From Lewinella sp038528965 (GTDB taxonomy: Bacteria; Bacteroidota; Bacteroidia; Chitinophagales; Saprospiraceae): DNA of 64,000 nucleotides. Both the position numbers and the translations under genes were made by a program. A model generated the notes under the pieces. It made no database searches. It saw only the letters and a list, made by a program, of their open reading frames with translations, and was not told where the DNA came from. This document shows, in pieces, positions 45,788 through 55,691 of this stretch. Within the stretch, counting starts at the first letter, position 1, and every line of letters begins with the position of its first letter. The DNA is taken from NCBI GenBank assembly GCA_038528965.1, contig JBCBEC010000015.1:1-64000 (forward strand), in the 5' to 3' direction.

Positions 45788-46801
45788 ATGCAAACACGCC
45801 GCTTGCCCGCCGAATGGGAACCTCAATCCATGGTCCAGTTCACTTTTCCGCACGCGGAAAGCGATTGGGCAGATTCTCTTGCGGAAGTTACATCCTGTTT
45901 TGTGCGGTGCATAGAAACGGTAAGTCGTTTCCAAAAGGTACTGGTGGTTGCGGATGAACGGGAACGAGTAGCGAAATTGTTGGCGCATCTGCCGGAAGAT
46001 CGAATTACCATAGTAGCCTGCCCTAGCAATGATACCTGGGCCCGTGATCACGGCGGCATCACGGTAATTCAAGATGGAAAACCCGTATTGCTGGATTTCA
46101 TGTTCAATGGCTGGGGCCTAAAGTTTGCGGCTAACAAGGACAATCTCATTACGCGCACGCTGCACCTTTGGGGCTTTTTCAACGACTGGCCACGCGAACA
46201 ACCGCCCATGGTGCTAGAGGGTGGCGCGCTAGAAACAGATGGTCAGGGCACCCTATTATCCACTACAGAATGCTTAATGTCTCCGAATCGTAATCCCCAC
46301 CTGTCTTTTGCGGAAACGGAGGCGGCGCTGCGACAGTACCTGGGTATAGATCGCTTTTTATGGTTAGATAATGGCTATTTGGCGGGTGACGATACGGATT
46401 CTCACATTGATACCCTGGCCCGTTTTTGTGATCCGGAAACGATAGCCTATGTCCAATGCACTGATGATCAGGATGAGCACTACGCGGAGCTCAAATTGAT
46501 GGAACAAGAGTTACAGAGCTTCCGCACCAGAGCAGGAGCACCCTACCGACTAATACCACTGCCGTGGCCAACTGCTTGCTATGCCGAGGATGGCCACCGA
46601 TTACCAGCTACCTACGCTAATTTTTTGATCATTAACGGTGCTGTTTTAGTGCCCACCTATGGTCTGCCAGAAGATGAAGAGGCCTTGTCAATTCTAAAAA
46701 CTTGTTTTCCAAAGCGAGAAGTTATTGGCATTAATTGCCGCCCATTAATTGAGCAGCATGGTTCCTTGCATTGCATTAGCATGCAGTATCCCTTATGCTG
46801 A
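45788..46801 (+). CDS. Agmatine deiminase / peptidyl-arginine deiminase family protein
   Basis: The ATG at 45788 (337 aa) matches the usual family start (L-P-A-E-W-E-P-Q-S-M-V-Q-F-T-F-P-H). A TTG at 45710 in the same frame is unlikely. Catalytic motifs are intact: N-D-T-W-A-R-D-H-G near 80, L-E-G-G-A-L-E-T-D-G near 150, D-S-H-I-D near 210 and the nucleophile C329 in G-S-L-H-C-I. Agmatine deiminase converts agmatine to N-carbamoylputrescine in polyamine synthesis. It should be cytoplasmic. No N-carbamoylputrescine amidase gene is adjacent, though in many genomes it is. Arginine-related substrates cannot be excluded. Confidence 0.94.
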   Translation: MQTRRLPAEWEPQSMVQFTFPHAESDWADSLAEVTSCFVRCIETVSRFQKVLVVADERERVAKLLAHLPEDRITIVACPSNDTWARDHGGITVIQDGKPVLLDFMFNGWGLKFAANKDNLITRTLHLWGFFNDWPREQPPMVLEGGALETDGQGTLLSTTECLMSPNRNPHLSFAETEAALRQYLGIDRFLWLDNGYLAGDDTDSHIDTLARFCDPETIAYVQCTDDQDEHYAELKLMEQELQSFRTRAGAPYRLIPLPWPTACYAEDGHRLPATYANFLIINGAVLVPTYGLPEDEEALSILKTCFPKREVIGINCRPLIEQHGSLHCISMQYPLC

Positions 46802-46941
46802 ATTTGAATTTTTATAGGTAAAGTTTACAATTGGGCACAGAGAAGTATTTTGTCGTAAAAAAGACAAAGTAGAATCTTGTTTCGTATATTAAGCAGGATT
46901 TTTATGGCGCCAGCCATCACCTACTAAACTTAAATGCCCAT

Positions 46942-48897
46942 ATGAAATTCAAAATTTCCTACCTACCGGTACTGGTAGTAGTAGCCCTGTGCACACTCAG
47001 TACCTCACTATTTGCTCAGCCTATTTTCAACAATGAAATTCCAATTCCGCCGCTTGTTAGTGCGGTAGATGGACTGATTGAACTAGAAATTACTCAGACT
47101 ACACACAAGTTCAATCCGGCAAATCCGGCTGATACTGTTCTGAATGGCACCCCCCTTCAACCAGATGGAATTGGAACTTGGGTATACAACCTACCCGGGC
47201 AAACCAATATGACTTTTTTGGGCCCAACCCTGAAGTGGACCACAAATAGTCCGGTCAATATTCGGGTGATCAATAGCCTACCGGCTAGCTCTACCTTGAC
47301 TACGGTTACCACCACTACTACACACTGGCACGGTGCCGAGCTGCCTGCGCAATTTGATGGTGGTCCTCACCAACCCATTGCTGCGGAAGGAGGCTTTTGG
47401 GATGTGGATTTTATCAATCTAGACAGTGCCTGTACCATGTGGTACCATCCGCATTTGCACAATCAGACCTTGCCTCACGTACAGCTGGGTTTGTCTGGTA
47501 TCATCATCTCTGAACAGCCTAGTGACCTGCTCCGCCCGACACTACCACGGACTTATGGTATCGACGATATTCCATTGGTTATTGGTGAACAGGGAATGTC
47601 CTACGATTCCGCCGGCCGGATGTACAATATCATAACCGAAAAGGGCAAGCGACCATTCAATGTTGTTAATGGTGTCGTAAACCCCTACTTGGAAGTGCCA
47701 GCTCACCAGGTCCGCCTCAGAATTCTCAATGGTTCTACCAGAAAGGGATTGGTTTTCGGTCTATCTGAATCAAGAACCAGTACAGATATTAATGATTTTG
47801 AAACCTATCAAGTGATTGCTACGGACGGCGGTTACACATTAGAACCTAACCCTCGCAAACGACACTTAATGGGGCCGGGAGCACGCTCGGAAATTGTGAT
47901 GGATTTAAGTGAATACAGCGTAGGCGACTCCTTGTATCTGCGCAATATGAAAGAACTCATGCCTGGTTACATCGTTGGTAGTCCGCACCCTTCTGAAGGT
48001 CCTGCAGGAAGTGGGGGAGGAGGTGATACAACGATGGGGTATGCCTTCTTAAAACTAGTTATTGTAGACGATCCTCCGGGCTATGACCCGGTTGATGACT
48101 TTACACCCTGGAACATCGACTGGGACCCTCAGCTGCGTGATACCAGCGATGTATTCCGTCGTCGTGATAAGGATTTGGTATTTATGACCAATATTATCCA
48201 GCCGAACGGAGATACCATTCCTAAAGGTTTTACCATTGATAGTTTGACTTACGACATTAATGTAATCAACGACACGATCTGTGTTAACACCAAAGAGATA
48301 TGGACTATTAATAACCTCAGCCACGTGGCGCACCCCTTCCATATTCACAAGATATTCTTCCGAATATTAGGCATTGACTCCACTGGTGCAGATGGAACCG
48401 TTTATCAGCTCGATTTACGAGAACGCGACTTTAATGGTCCGAAAGATGATGTGCTAGTGCTGCCCGGCTGGCGATTACGATTCTTAGGGGCCTTTGATGA
48501 TTACCCGTCGGCCATAGATCCGACACTTACTTACATGTACCATTGCCACATCCTCACACACGAAGATCAAGAAGGAGGTGGGATGATGCATCAGTTTGTG
48601 GTGACGGATGACCCGGCCTGCGCCGCAAATGACGTGGAAGCCCCCCCCACAGAGGAATTAGTTTTTAAGGTTTACCCGGTACCATCGTGGGGTGAATTAA
48701 ATATTGAAACCCAGTATGCAGAGTCGAGCACGGTAAGCATGATGGATCTACAAGGCAAAATAATGCGGACGTATCGCCTACCTCCTTATAGTGGACGAAC
48801 CAGTCTGGATATAAGCGATATTCCTGCGGGAATGTATCTGCTACACTGGCGTGCTGCCGATGGCAGAATGATTACGCGCAAGGTAGTATTTCAGTAA
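46942..48897 (+). CDS. Secreted multicopper oxidase with T9SS type A sorting domain
   Basis: The 651-residue protein has a signal peptide ending at S-L-F-A-Q. All four copper-binding blocks of the laccase/CotA/bilirubin-oxidase type are visible: H-W-H-G, W-Y-H-P-H-L-H, H-P-F-H-I-H and Y-H-C-H-I-L-T-H-E-D. The last 75 residues form a type A sorting domain (V-Y-P-V-P, a M-D-L-Q-G-K strand, G-M-Y-L-L-H and a basic end). It should be exported by the T9SS and oxidise phenols, metals or bilirubin-like substrates with O2 at the surface or outside. The spacer in the fourth block (E-D-Q-E-G-G-G-M-M) is longer than in classical laccases. Confidence 0.93.
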   Translation: MKFKISYLPVLVVVALCTLSTSLFAQPIFNNEIPIPPLVSAVDGLIELEITQTTHKFNPANPADTVLNGTPLQPDGIGTWVYNLPGQTNMTFLGPTLKWTTNSPVNIRVINSLPASSTLTTVTTTTTHWHGAELPAQFDGGPHQPIAAEGGFWDVDFINLDSACTMWYHPHLHNQTLPHVQLGLSGIIISEQPSDLLRPTLPRTYGIDDIPLVIGEQGMSYDSAGRMYNIITEKGKRPFNVVNGVVNPYLEVPAHQVRLRILNGSTRKGLVFGLSESRTSTDINDFETYQVIATDGGYTLEPNPRKRHLMGPGARSEIVMDLSEYSVGDSLYLRNMKELMPGYIVGSPHPSEGPAGSGGGGDTTMGYAFLKLVIVDDPPGYDPVDDFTPWNIDWDPQLRDTSDVFRRRDKDLVFMTNIIQPNGDTIPKGFTIDSLTYDINVINDTICVNTKEIWTINNLSHVAHPFHIHKIFFRILGIDSTGADGTVYQLDLRERDFNGPKDDVLVLPGWRLRFLGAFDDYPSAIDPTLTYMYHCHILTHEDQEGGGMMHQFVVTDDPACAANDVEAPPTEELVFKVYPVPSWGELNIETQYAESSTVSMMDLQGKIMRTYRLPPYSGRTSLDISDIPAGMYLLHWRAADGRMITRKVVFQ

Positions 48898-48932
48898 TTG
48901 GATGATTTAGCCTCATACCTGGCGTAAAATGA

Positions 48933-48970
48933 AATCGGTCTGTAAGCAAACACCTGCTTACAGACCGATT
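48933..48970. terminator. Perfect 16-bp stem-loop between convergent genes
   Basis: AATCGGTCTGTAAGCA (48933-48948) pairs exactly with 48955-48970 around a 6-nt loop. CTTTTA follows on the plus strand. It lies between the multicopper oxidase and DUF547 genes and can end both transcripts. Confidence 0.8.
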
Positions 48971-48991
48971 CTTTTATGGACTAAGACAAAT

Positions 48992-50014
48992 TTACTTCCC
49001 GTTCAAGGCCCAATCGTATTCCTTATAGCTCACCTTCGTTTGTTCACCCAACTCCACATCGGTAAAGCCGTTGATGTAGCTGGTTACATTACCAAAATCG
49101 CCAGCGTACCATTCGAAGATTTTTGAAATTGTTATCTCTTCACTGGAGATGGTATTGTAGGCTGTATTGTTGATGAAGCGGCGAGTGAGTCGCTGCAAAG
49201 TACTATTCAGGTTATCTGCTGTGAACGCCCGATTATGGATCGGAGGACAGGAAGCCGCCGCACAATTGACCGCAAAGTGAATGCGGGCATCGCCGTAGCG
49301 GGCGCGGAGGATATCATTCTCGATTTGATTGAGTGAATACGTACTACCGCCAATTTTGATCCACTTCTGGTCCCATGGGTTTCCACCGTGTAGGTTCTTT
49401 ATGCTGCTCACAGGGTGGTTGTCTACGATTAGCTTGATCGTAAACGCATTGTAGGCATTGATCCAATAGGCCATGATCTGATTCCGGCTCCAGCCAGACT
49501 GTGGTGGAAAGCTCTGCAGTTCGGTTAGGTAGGCCTCCAAGGCGCTCTTGCTACTCTTTAGACCACTGTAATTAACCTGACCACTAGAACTCACAAAGTT
49601 CCGGAGGATGTTATCCCACGAGCCATGATCAGGCATGGTCTTAGGAGCAGGTGCTTCCTCTACCATAACCGGTTCGGGTGGGGTAGGAGCAGGCGCTTCC
49701 ATTTTCTTTTCTGTCAATACCGGACCGGATGGTCGCTCCGTGCTTGGTGGCGTGGATTCCAACTGTACGTTAGTGACCTCTTTTTCGGCTTGTGGTACAC
49801 TTGCCTCCACAGGAGCCGGTGTCTCGGCAACTGCTTCGACGACTGTTTGATTGACAGCAACAGCGGTTGGTATTTCAGCCATTGCTGGGTTTTCGGACTC
49901 TTCTGAGCTCATCACTTCAGTAGCCTCTGTTTCATCGGTTGCTGTGCTTTCTTGCGGTGTTGCAGTGCAACTGACAAGGAACAGCGCAAATAGGAAGAAG
50001 ATGTTGGTTTTCAT
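48992..50014 (-). CDS. DUF547 lipoprotein
   Basis: The 340-residue protein starts with a lipoprotein signal (F-A-L-F-L-V-S-C-T). A low-complexity Glu/Pro/Ala/Thr linker of about 105 residues follows. The C-terminal 210 residues are a DUF547 domain: Y-W-I-N-A-Y-N-A-F-T-I-K, S-S-I-K-N-L, S-L-N-Q-I-E-N-D-I-L-R and R-I-H-F-A-V-N-C-A-A-A-S-C-P. The conserved cysteine and histidine suggest a papain-like catalytic arrangement, but no activity is established. It is probably attached to a membrane with the domain held out on the long linker. It is last on the minus strand after the M6 peptidase gene. Confidence 0.92.
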   Translation of the reverse strand: MKTNIFFLFALFLVSCTATPQESTATDETEATEVMSSEESENPAMAEIPTAVAVNQTVVEAVAETPAPVEASVPQAEKEVTNVQLESTPPSTERPSGPVLTEKKMEAPAPTPPEPVMVEEAPAPKTMPDHGSWDNILRNFVSSSGQVNYSGLKSSKSALEAYLTELQSFPPQSGWSRNQIMAYWINAYNAFTIKLIVDNHPVSSIKNLHGGNPWDQKWIKIGGSTYSLNQIENDILRARYGDARIHFAVNCAAASCPPIHNRAFTADNLNSTLQRLTRRFINNTAYNTISSEEITISKIFEWYAGDFGNVTSYINGFTDVELGEQTKVSYKEYDWALNGK

Positions 50015-50065
50015 GGTTTTTCCGTTGTTGTTTTGGGAATAAAAACTGTCCTTAACGGGATTAAG

Positions 50066-50102
50066 TTGTCCGCATCCGAATAAGTTGTTCGAATGCGGAC
50101 AA
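50066..50102 (-). terminator. Stem-loop downstream of the M6 peptidase gene
   Basis: The arms 50066-50080 and 50088-50102 pair with one mismatch over a 7-nt loop. It lies 25 bp after the M6 stop on the minus strand. No strong T-run follows. Confidence 0.5.
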
Positions 50103-50126
50103 AAACCATGAGGTGCCTCTTCTAAC

Positions 50127-53100
50127 TTAATCTACTACAATCCGCTTCACTTCTAGCCTGTCGTCTTGCTGGTACTGTAACCAGTAAACACCGGAAGGAA
50201 GGGCAGAAACGTCAATAGATTGGCGCGTTCGACCACTGCTCAGCGGTATCTGACCATTGAGTATCACCTGACCGCTACTACTCCGAATAGTCCACTCGAC
50301 TTGGCTACTCTCCGGGCTATACCACTCGGTTTGGATATTGGTCTGGGCCGGGATTGGATATACGGCAGATAACTGAAATTCCGTTTGCTTGCGCTCTAAG
50401 CTAATGATTGGTGTATAATCGAAGCTTCCGTCAAAATCAATGGTTTTGATCCGGTAGAAAGACATCGGGAACGGGCGATGATCCATCCACTGATATTTCA
50501 CCTCTTGATCACTGTTACCCGCGGCGGGCAACTGACCAATAACTTCCCATGCTGTTTCTCCTTCCACCAATCTTTCAATTTCGTGGATTTTGGTATTTAC
50601 TTCCCTACTGCTGGCCCAGCGCAGGAGGTTGTGTTTAGCTTCGGCCACACCATTGAAGTAGCTCAATTCTAGCGGCAGGATGGCTACATTTGAACGGCCA
50701 AAGAAGTTGGAAAAACCACTGATCTCAAATTCCAGTAGATGATTTGAGCCGGAGAAGTTACCCATGGTATAGCTTGATTCAAGGACTTCACTAACACCGG
50801 CAATGGGGTCGCCACAAGTACCACTGCTTCGTTTGAGTAAGTCAATATCTTCAAGGCTTAAGGCGCCTCCGGAGTCAATTAAGTCTTGTAGCTCTTGCTC
50901 CGTGAGATAAAGCCGAACAGTGGCGGCGGCGTTGTTAGCTACTGTGATCTGCCAATCGCGGTCCAGTACCGGATAGTTTTCTTCGTCTTGACGGATGACG
51001 CCGGTGTGAAGGTTATAATCTACGCTGATTGTTCCCAAATTATTGAACATGTCATTGATCGACACAATGCGGTTTCCACTACCATCGGTAATGTGGATCC
51101 ACTCCCCGTTTCCGTTAGAAGTAGCGTTGTAGGTAGTACCACAGCCTCCGGTATTGGTAGGAGCCACGGTACAGTTGATGCCCGGATCACTCAGACTCAT
51201 GCTGAACGTACCGCTTGCACCATTCCAGCCATCGATCTGGACGTAATAGGTTTTGCCTGGAATCAAACAACTTAGATTGATCAGGCGTGGACTAAATCCA
51301 CCTGCCGAGCCAGAATCGTCATTAGCAGCAACCAGCATCCGTTGATCGGAGTTGAACAAATCACTGCAGTTATCTGCCTCCCACAAGGCCATTTGTAGGT
51401 CAATAGCAGTATTAAAGTCGATATCGATACTTCCGGAGGCCGGTGCTGCGAAGGAGAACCAAACCGTATTGTGTAGGGTGTTTTCGCACCAGCCGTTTTG
51501 TACGTTACAGCCAATGGCGTTGGGGCGTGGCTCATTGGCTTGCGAGGAAGCACCTAAATTGGAACAGAGAACGGCTTCCCCATCGATATTTGCTGTAATG
51601 TCAAAGGCATCACAAACGTTATCATTAAGGCAGTCCTTGGGTGCAATGTAGAGGTCGGTAACCGATAAACTACACTCCACCTCGGCAGTAAAAGTAGCAG
51701 TGACGCTCACTGGTAAGCCATCTGCTGGTAGTCCGCTTAGATTGATTGCTTGTGGACTAGTGGTTATGCTAAATGTTTGCGTTACGCCCGCTGCGCTTAC
51801 CTCTAAACTTCCGCTACCGGGTGGAAAGAGGTAAGAGACAATAAAGGACTGGTCGTAAGTACCGCCACCATAATTTGTAATACCTCCATTTCGGGAGATC
51901 GCACCGACAAGACAGTCAGTGGTGCAAAAATCATAGTCAAAGCTAACTGAGGTACCACTCTCACTAATGTTGAAAATTTTGATATTGGAACTTCCCCCAT
52001 CATAGGTATTAGAATTAGGTGAAGTATCACAGGAAAAGGAGTCGTTGTTGCTGGAGCCAGGAAAGAGGTCACCATTGTCACCGCTATTGCCGTTGCCGTT
52101 AAGGTCTTCATCGCCATCCGCTTGTTCCACCTCTACGAGACGACGGTTTTCATTAGCGTTGGTAGATTGGCTGGCGTCAATATGATAAATGGCCAGCCCC
52201 TCGCCGGGAATGTAGCTATCCCAACCCGTTTTCTGTCGGTTTTCCAAGAGAAAGTACTGATCACTATCTGGCGTATTGAAACGGTAGGTTTCATCGGTGT
52301 TATCACTGAAGTCCATGTCAGTGATGGAGCCGCTTCCACTCAATTCAACGGGGTCAATCCAACCCAACTCCTCCTTACACCAGGCAGAAAAGTGAGCTGG
52401 GGTTCTACCACCATTGTTCCAGGTGCCTCCCGCCATACAGCACCACCTGCCAATTCCACGCGAAGAACCGTCAGTGTCGTACAAATCAGGAAGTCCCAGG
52501 GCGTGGCCAAATTCGTGGACTAAAACACCAATATTCGCAATATTCGTAGAACCATATTTTTCAGGTTGGATAATGTAATCATTAATGATTTTACCATCAT
52601 AGGTGACACTTAAACCCTCCGCTGCCAACACCCAGCGGTGGGACCAAATATCGGCTACATTACTTGACTCTTCAGCGCCACGACCAGAGTGAATTACTTC
52701 TACTACATCCACACGGCCGTCTCCGTCTCCATCGTACTGACTCCAATCTACGCCGGCGGCTTCTGCGGCATCCACAGCCTCCCGGATTAAGGGTACCGCA
52801 TTGCGAAAGTTGCGATTAGCTAAGCTTTCAATACCGTAAGTAGCGCGGTTGTTCTCAGCCGTGTACCAGCCCTCTACATCGGTATTCACCGTCAACAAGC
52901 CGTAGGAGATATCTATGTAATAATCGCGGAAACTTCCGCTACTGCCGTTGACACTATAGCCCGGTTGATTGGCCATATTGTCAAAAGCTTGGAGATCATA
53001 AGTAAAGAGCTGATCGGGATAATCGATCAGCAACAGGATGGCCTTCTGTACCCCCGCAGGAGGGAAAACGGCACTCACTGGCGGGTCATCGTCATCGTCG

Positions 53101-53558
53101 GTTTTTAGTTGATCGGCGGCTAGTAAACTAGCTAGTTTCTGCCCTTCGAAACGGAGGTTTGGCCGAATGGCTTGCAATAAGGCTTGCTCAGTTGAGGTGC
53201 GTTGATCCATCGCGGAAACAGGGACTCCAGTCAAAAATAAATCTCCTTTGAGGCCCCGGGTGGCGTAGCGATAATACTGGTCAGCTTGGTCTTGTAGGAT
53301 AGTAAACCCATCCACGGTTTCCAAATAGGCGACTGGACCCTCTGTAAACAAGTAGGCCTGGAAGGTTTGGCCATCGGGTTGTTCTAACACAATGGGATCA
53401 GGTACCGGAGGTACACCGCAATAAGTGGAAGATGAATTGATTTTTTGAGGTGCAATAACCGGCTGCTCAACCGAATGAGGAAGAAAGAATACGAATGCTA
53501 GTGCTGCTATGAGACCAAGGCCTAGCAGCTTTGAAGTGAGAAATTGCATTTTTTTCAT
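50127..53558 (-). CDS. Secreted M6-family metalloprotease with PPC-like domain and T9SS sorting domain
   Basis: The ATG at 53558 (1143 aa) puts a signal peptide at the start, so the frame's longer version from 53612 is unlikely. The zinc site is intact: H-E-F-G-H-A-L-G-L-P-D near residue 349, as in immune inhibitor A-type M6 proteases, with a following W-C-C-M-A-G-G-T-W-N. After the catalytic domain come a beta-sandwich, a pre-peptidase C-terminal-like domain (near 650-810), a further Ig-like region and a type A sorting domain (V-Y-P-I-P-A-Q, G-V-Y-W-L-Q-Y). It should be cut loose outside the cell and degrade protein. It follows the M28 peptidase gene and the SusC/SusD genes on the same strand. 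Confidence 0.94.
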   Translation of the reverse strand: MKKMQFLTSKLLGLGLIAALAFVFFLPHSVEQPVIAPQKINSSSTYCGVPPVPDPIVLEQPDGQTFQAYLFTEGPVAYLETVDGFTILQDQADQYYRYATRGLKGDLFLTGVPVSAMDQRTSTEQALLQAIRPNLRFEGQKLASLLAADQLKTDDDDDPPVSAVFPPAGVQKAILLLIDYPDQLFTYDLQAFDNMANQPGYSVNGSSGSFRDYYIDISYGLLTVNTDVEGWYTAENNRATYGIESLANRNFRNAVPLIREAVDAAEAAGVDWSQYDGDGDGRVDVVEVIHSGRGAEESSNVADIWSHRWVLAAEGLSVTYDGKIINDYIIQPEKYGSTNIANIGVLVHEFGHALGLPDLYDTDGSSRGIGRWCCMAGGTWNNGGRTPAHFSAWCKEELGWIDPVELSGSGSITDMDFSDNTDETYRFNTPDSDQYFLLENRQKTGWDSYIPGEGLAIYHIDASQSTNANENRRLVEVEQADGDEDLNGNGNSGDNGDLFPGSSNNDSFSCDTSPNSNTYDGGSSNIKIFNISESGTSVSFDYDFCTTDCLVGAISRNGGITNYGGGTYDQSFIVSYLFPPGSGSLEVSAAGVTQTFSITTSPQAINLSGLPADGLPVSVTATFTAEVECSLSVTDLYIAPKDCLNDNVCDAFDITANIDGEAVLCSNLGASSQANEPRPNAIGCNVQNGWCENTLHNTVWFSFAAPASGSIDIDFNTAIDLQMALWEADNCSDLFNSDQRMLVAANDDSGSAGGFSPRLINLSCLIPGKTYYVQIDGWNGASGTFSMSLSDPGINCTVAPTNTGGCGTTYNATSNGNGEWIHITDGSGNRIVSINDMFNNLGTISVDYNLHTGVIRQDEENYPVLDRDWQITVANNAAATVRLYLTEQELQDLIDSGGALSLEDIDLLKRSSGTCGDPIAGVSEVLESSYTMGNFSGSNHLLEFEISGFSNFFGRSNVAILPLELSYFNGVAEAKHNLLRWASSREVNTKIHEIERLVEGETAWEVIGQLPAAGNSDQEVKYQWMDHRPFPMSFYRIKTIDFDGSFDYTPIISLERKQTEFQLSAVYPIPAQTNIQTEWYSPESSQVEWTIRSSSGQVILNGQIPLSSGRTRQSIDVSALPSGVYWLQYQQDDRLEVKRIVVD

Positions 53559-53669
53559 GTGTTTCAAAAGGGGGAAAAAGAAAAGAGAGCCGTTTTCTAG
53601 CTCTCTACGCAAATAAATTAAACGTATTTAAAAATATTCAATTTGATTTGAAGTTATTGTGACAGGGTA

Positions 53670-53748
53670 GGTGGAAAGTTAGAAATAGAATTCGGAAATG
53701 GGAGGTGGGAAGTCGGAGATCGTGCGTTTCCGACCTCCGACCTCCTAT
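53670..53748. repeat. Dispersed intergenic repeat, copy B
   Basis: Shares the exact 20-bp word at 53692-53711 with copy A at 32606-32625 in inverted orientation, plus an AGTCGGAGATCG block. GGAGGTGGGAAGTCGGA and the following TTCCGACCTCCGACCTCC can pair partly as a stem. It lies directly after the M28 peptidase stop codon. Confidence 0.65.
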
Positions 53749-53749
53749 T

Positions 53750-55489
53750 TTAATAAGCATAAATCATCCGTTTGGTATACAAGGGATAACCATCGATGAT
53801 CAAAGTGTATGAGTAAACCCCTGGCTGATATGCATGATGGCGGAAGTCATAGAGGACTTCGTTGAGCCCGGGGCGGAGTTCGATGGGCAACTCTGCCAAT
53901 GTGCGACCTTGTAGGTCACGTACGGCAATACTGGCTGACCGGTAGCTTGGTACTTCTGCTACATAGATGCCGAAGTAGGTAGCTTCATCAAAAGGATTGG
54001 GGCGATTTTGTAGTAGCTTAATATTTCTTTGCGCCCGAGCAATTTCTTCTAGATTTGATTCAAAGTCCGCAAACTCCTCACCGATAAAGAGGCTCTCAAT
54101 GCCGTTTTCATCCACCGTTGCTACTGATGCGACGTAGGTCTGCATGGGGTTTAACCCACGTAGAGTATCCACCGCCTGGATAGTAAATATGGTATCGAAA
54201 TCGAGCTCGGTAAAGCTTCTCAGGCCAATGCGGTAAGTTCCGTACTCGTTCGGATCGTCAATGACCACCTCAAAGCCATTGTCAATAGGGTTTAGCTCAA
54301 AGTCGGCCGCATCTTCCGGGCCTAAGGCAGTCATGGCGGCGGCATTACCGTTAATCACTGTATTCCGGGCCAGGTAGCGAAAATCGACAAAGAAGGAGTC
54401 AATGATCCCGTCGCCGTTTGTATCTACTCCAAGGATATCCTCAGATGTGTGTTGGCGGTCATTATAATCTGGGTTGCTGGTGTCGGCATTGCCGTGTTCA
54501 GTCGATGTAGTGAATCGGATAGCCGGATAGCCTTTGCGGCGAAATGGTATATGATCACCACCACGGCCCTCACGATCTTCCGTCAGCATAAGATTAATGG
54601 AATTGACCTGGTCTGCAACGGGAGCAACCATTTCATCGTATTCCAATTTCACGTAACGAGCTAGCATCTTATGTCGGGAGTTAAGATTACCGGCAGAAAA
54701 GATGCGAACGGTAGTGCTGTCAATAAAATCGAGTCCAGGGCAGCTGGGAACAGAGGAGGTAGCTCCACAGATGATGCCTCCTACGGTATCATTATTGTAA
54801 ACTGCTCGTAGGGGTAAATCATTATCGCGACAAAAGTCGGCAAAGGCTTCCGCGCCGAATAAGCCCTGCTCTTCGCCAGTTGTCAACATAAATACTAGCG
54901 TGCGATCAAAGGTATATTGAGTCATTACACGAGCTAGTTCGAGTACGAGTGCCGAGCCACTTCCGTTGTCTTCCATCCCCTCGGCGATACATTCGACATC
55001 GCAATTATCACGGCATCGACTGTCAAAGTGGGCTTGGATTAGCACAAACTCCTCGGCGTGTTGGCCGGTACCCGGGAGTACGGCAAAAATATTGCGGTGT
55101 TGGTTCATACCACAAACGCTGGCATCGAATTGAAAATAGGACACGATGAGGCGATCACTCAAAGACTGGAATTTACCCAAAGCCCACCGGCGGGCAGCCC
55201 CCATTCCTTCAGTAGTAGAAGTGGTATCAGAGCTGGTATGGCGCGTTCGGAAGGTAGACATGGCTTCCAAATACGCTTTGAGCGAATCGGTGTCAACTGA
55301 ACTATTTATACCACCGGCGATCAACTGCGGATCAACAATTGGGTTTGCTGGAAGATAGTCTGCAGGATCAAAATTGCCACGTAGAATTTCCTCCGCTAAG
55401 GGATTAGTAACTACTGGATTGGTCTGGGCTTGAAGGGCGGTTAGACCGAGACTCATGATTAGTCCTACTACAAGGTATAGTTGCTTCAT
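53750..55489 (-). CDS. Secreted M28-family peptidase with T9SS sorting domain
   Basis: The 579-residue protein has a signal peptide ending at A-L-Q-A-Q. The di-zinc M28 set is complete: A-H-F-D (near 153), E-D-N-G-S-G (bridging Asp), G-E-E-Q-G-L-F-G (near 206), a later N-N-D-T-V-G and R-Q-H-T-S-E-D (near 347). M28 enzymes are aminopeptidases or carboxypeptidases. A cysteine-rich insert (C-R-D-N-C-D-V-E-C) follows the first ligand. The C-terminus is a type A sorting domain (N-R-P-N-P-F, L-Q-G-R-T-L-A, G-V-Y-S-Y-T-L), so it is exported through the outer membrane. It sits between the SusD gene and the M6 protease gene and probably completes peptide breakdown. Confidence 0.94.
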   Translation of the reverse strand: MKQLYLVVGLIMSLGLTALQAQTNPVVTNPLAEEILRGNFDPADYLPANPIVDPQLIAGGINSSVDTDSLKAYLEAMSTFRTRHTSSDTTSTTEGMGAARRWALGKFQSLSDRLIVSYFQFDASVCGMNQHRNIFAVLPGTGQHAEEFVLIQAHFDSRCRDNCDVECIAEGMEDNGSGSALVLELARVMTQYTFDRTLVFMLTTGEEQGLFGAEAFADFCRDNDLPLRAVYNNDTVGGIICGATSSVPSCPGLDFIDSTTVRIFSAGNLNSRHKMLARYVKLEYDEMVAPVADQVNSINLMLTEDREGRGGDHIPFRRKGYPAIRFTTSTEHGNADTSNPDYNDRQHTSEDILGVDTNGDGIIDSFFVDFRYLARNTVINGNAAAMTALGPEDAADFELNPIDNGFEVVIDDPNEYGTYRIGLRSFTELDFDTIFTIQAVDTLRGLNPMQTYVASVATVDENGIESLFIGEEFADFESNLEEIARAQRNIKLLQNRPNPFDEATYFGIYVAEVPSYRSASIAVRDLQGRTLAELPIELRPGLNEVLYDFRHHAYQPGVYSYTLIIDGYPLYTKRMIYAY

Positions 55490-55520
55490 TTTATAGAATT
55501 GAATAAAGTTAGCTGAGAGC

Positions 55521-55672
55521 GTGTTGGGATTTCAAATTTTGGGCTGCAATCGCCGAATTCTGTTCTGCACTTCGTTACTCTTCGGTCGCGTAGCTTGTGG
55601 CTATGCTCCCTCATCGTGCCTCGTTCAGAACAAAATCTAGCTTCTTTCGCTCCAAAAGTGAATCCCCAACAC
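55521..55672. mobile_element. 152-bp MITE-like palindromic element
   Basis: The ends are imperfect inverted repeats of about 21 bp (GTGTTGGGATTTCAAATTTT at 55521 against AAAAGTGAATCCCCAACAC ending at 55672). A second inner pair (TTCTGTTCTG and CAGAACAAAA) nests within. No coding frame is likely. It fills most of the gap between the SusD and M28 genes, so it could be a non-autonomous element or a structured repeat. Target-site duplications are not obvious. Confidence 0.5.
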
Positions 55673-55691
55673 ACTCTGATGCTCAAATGCA

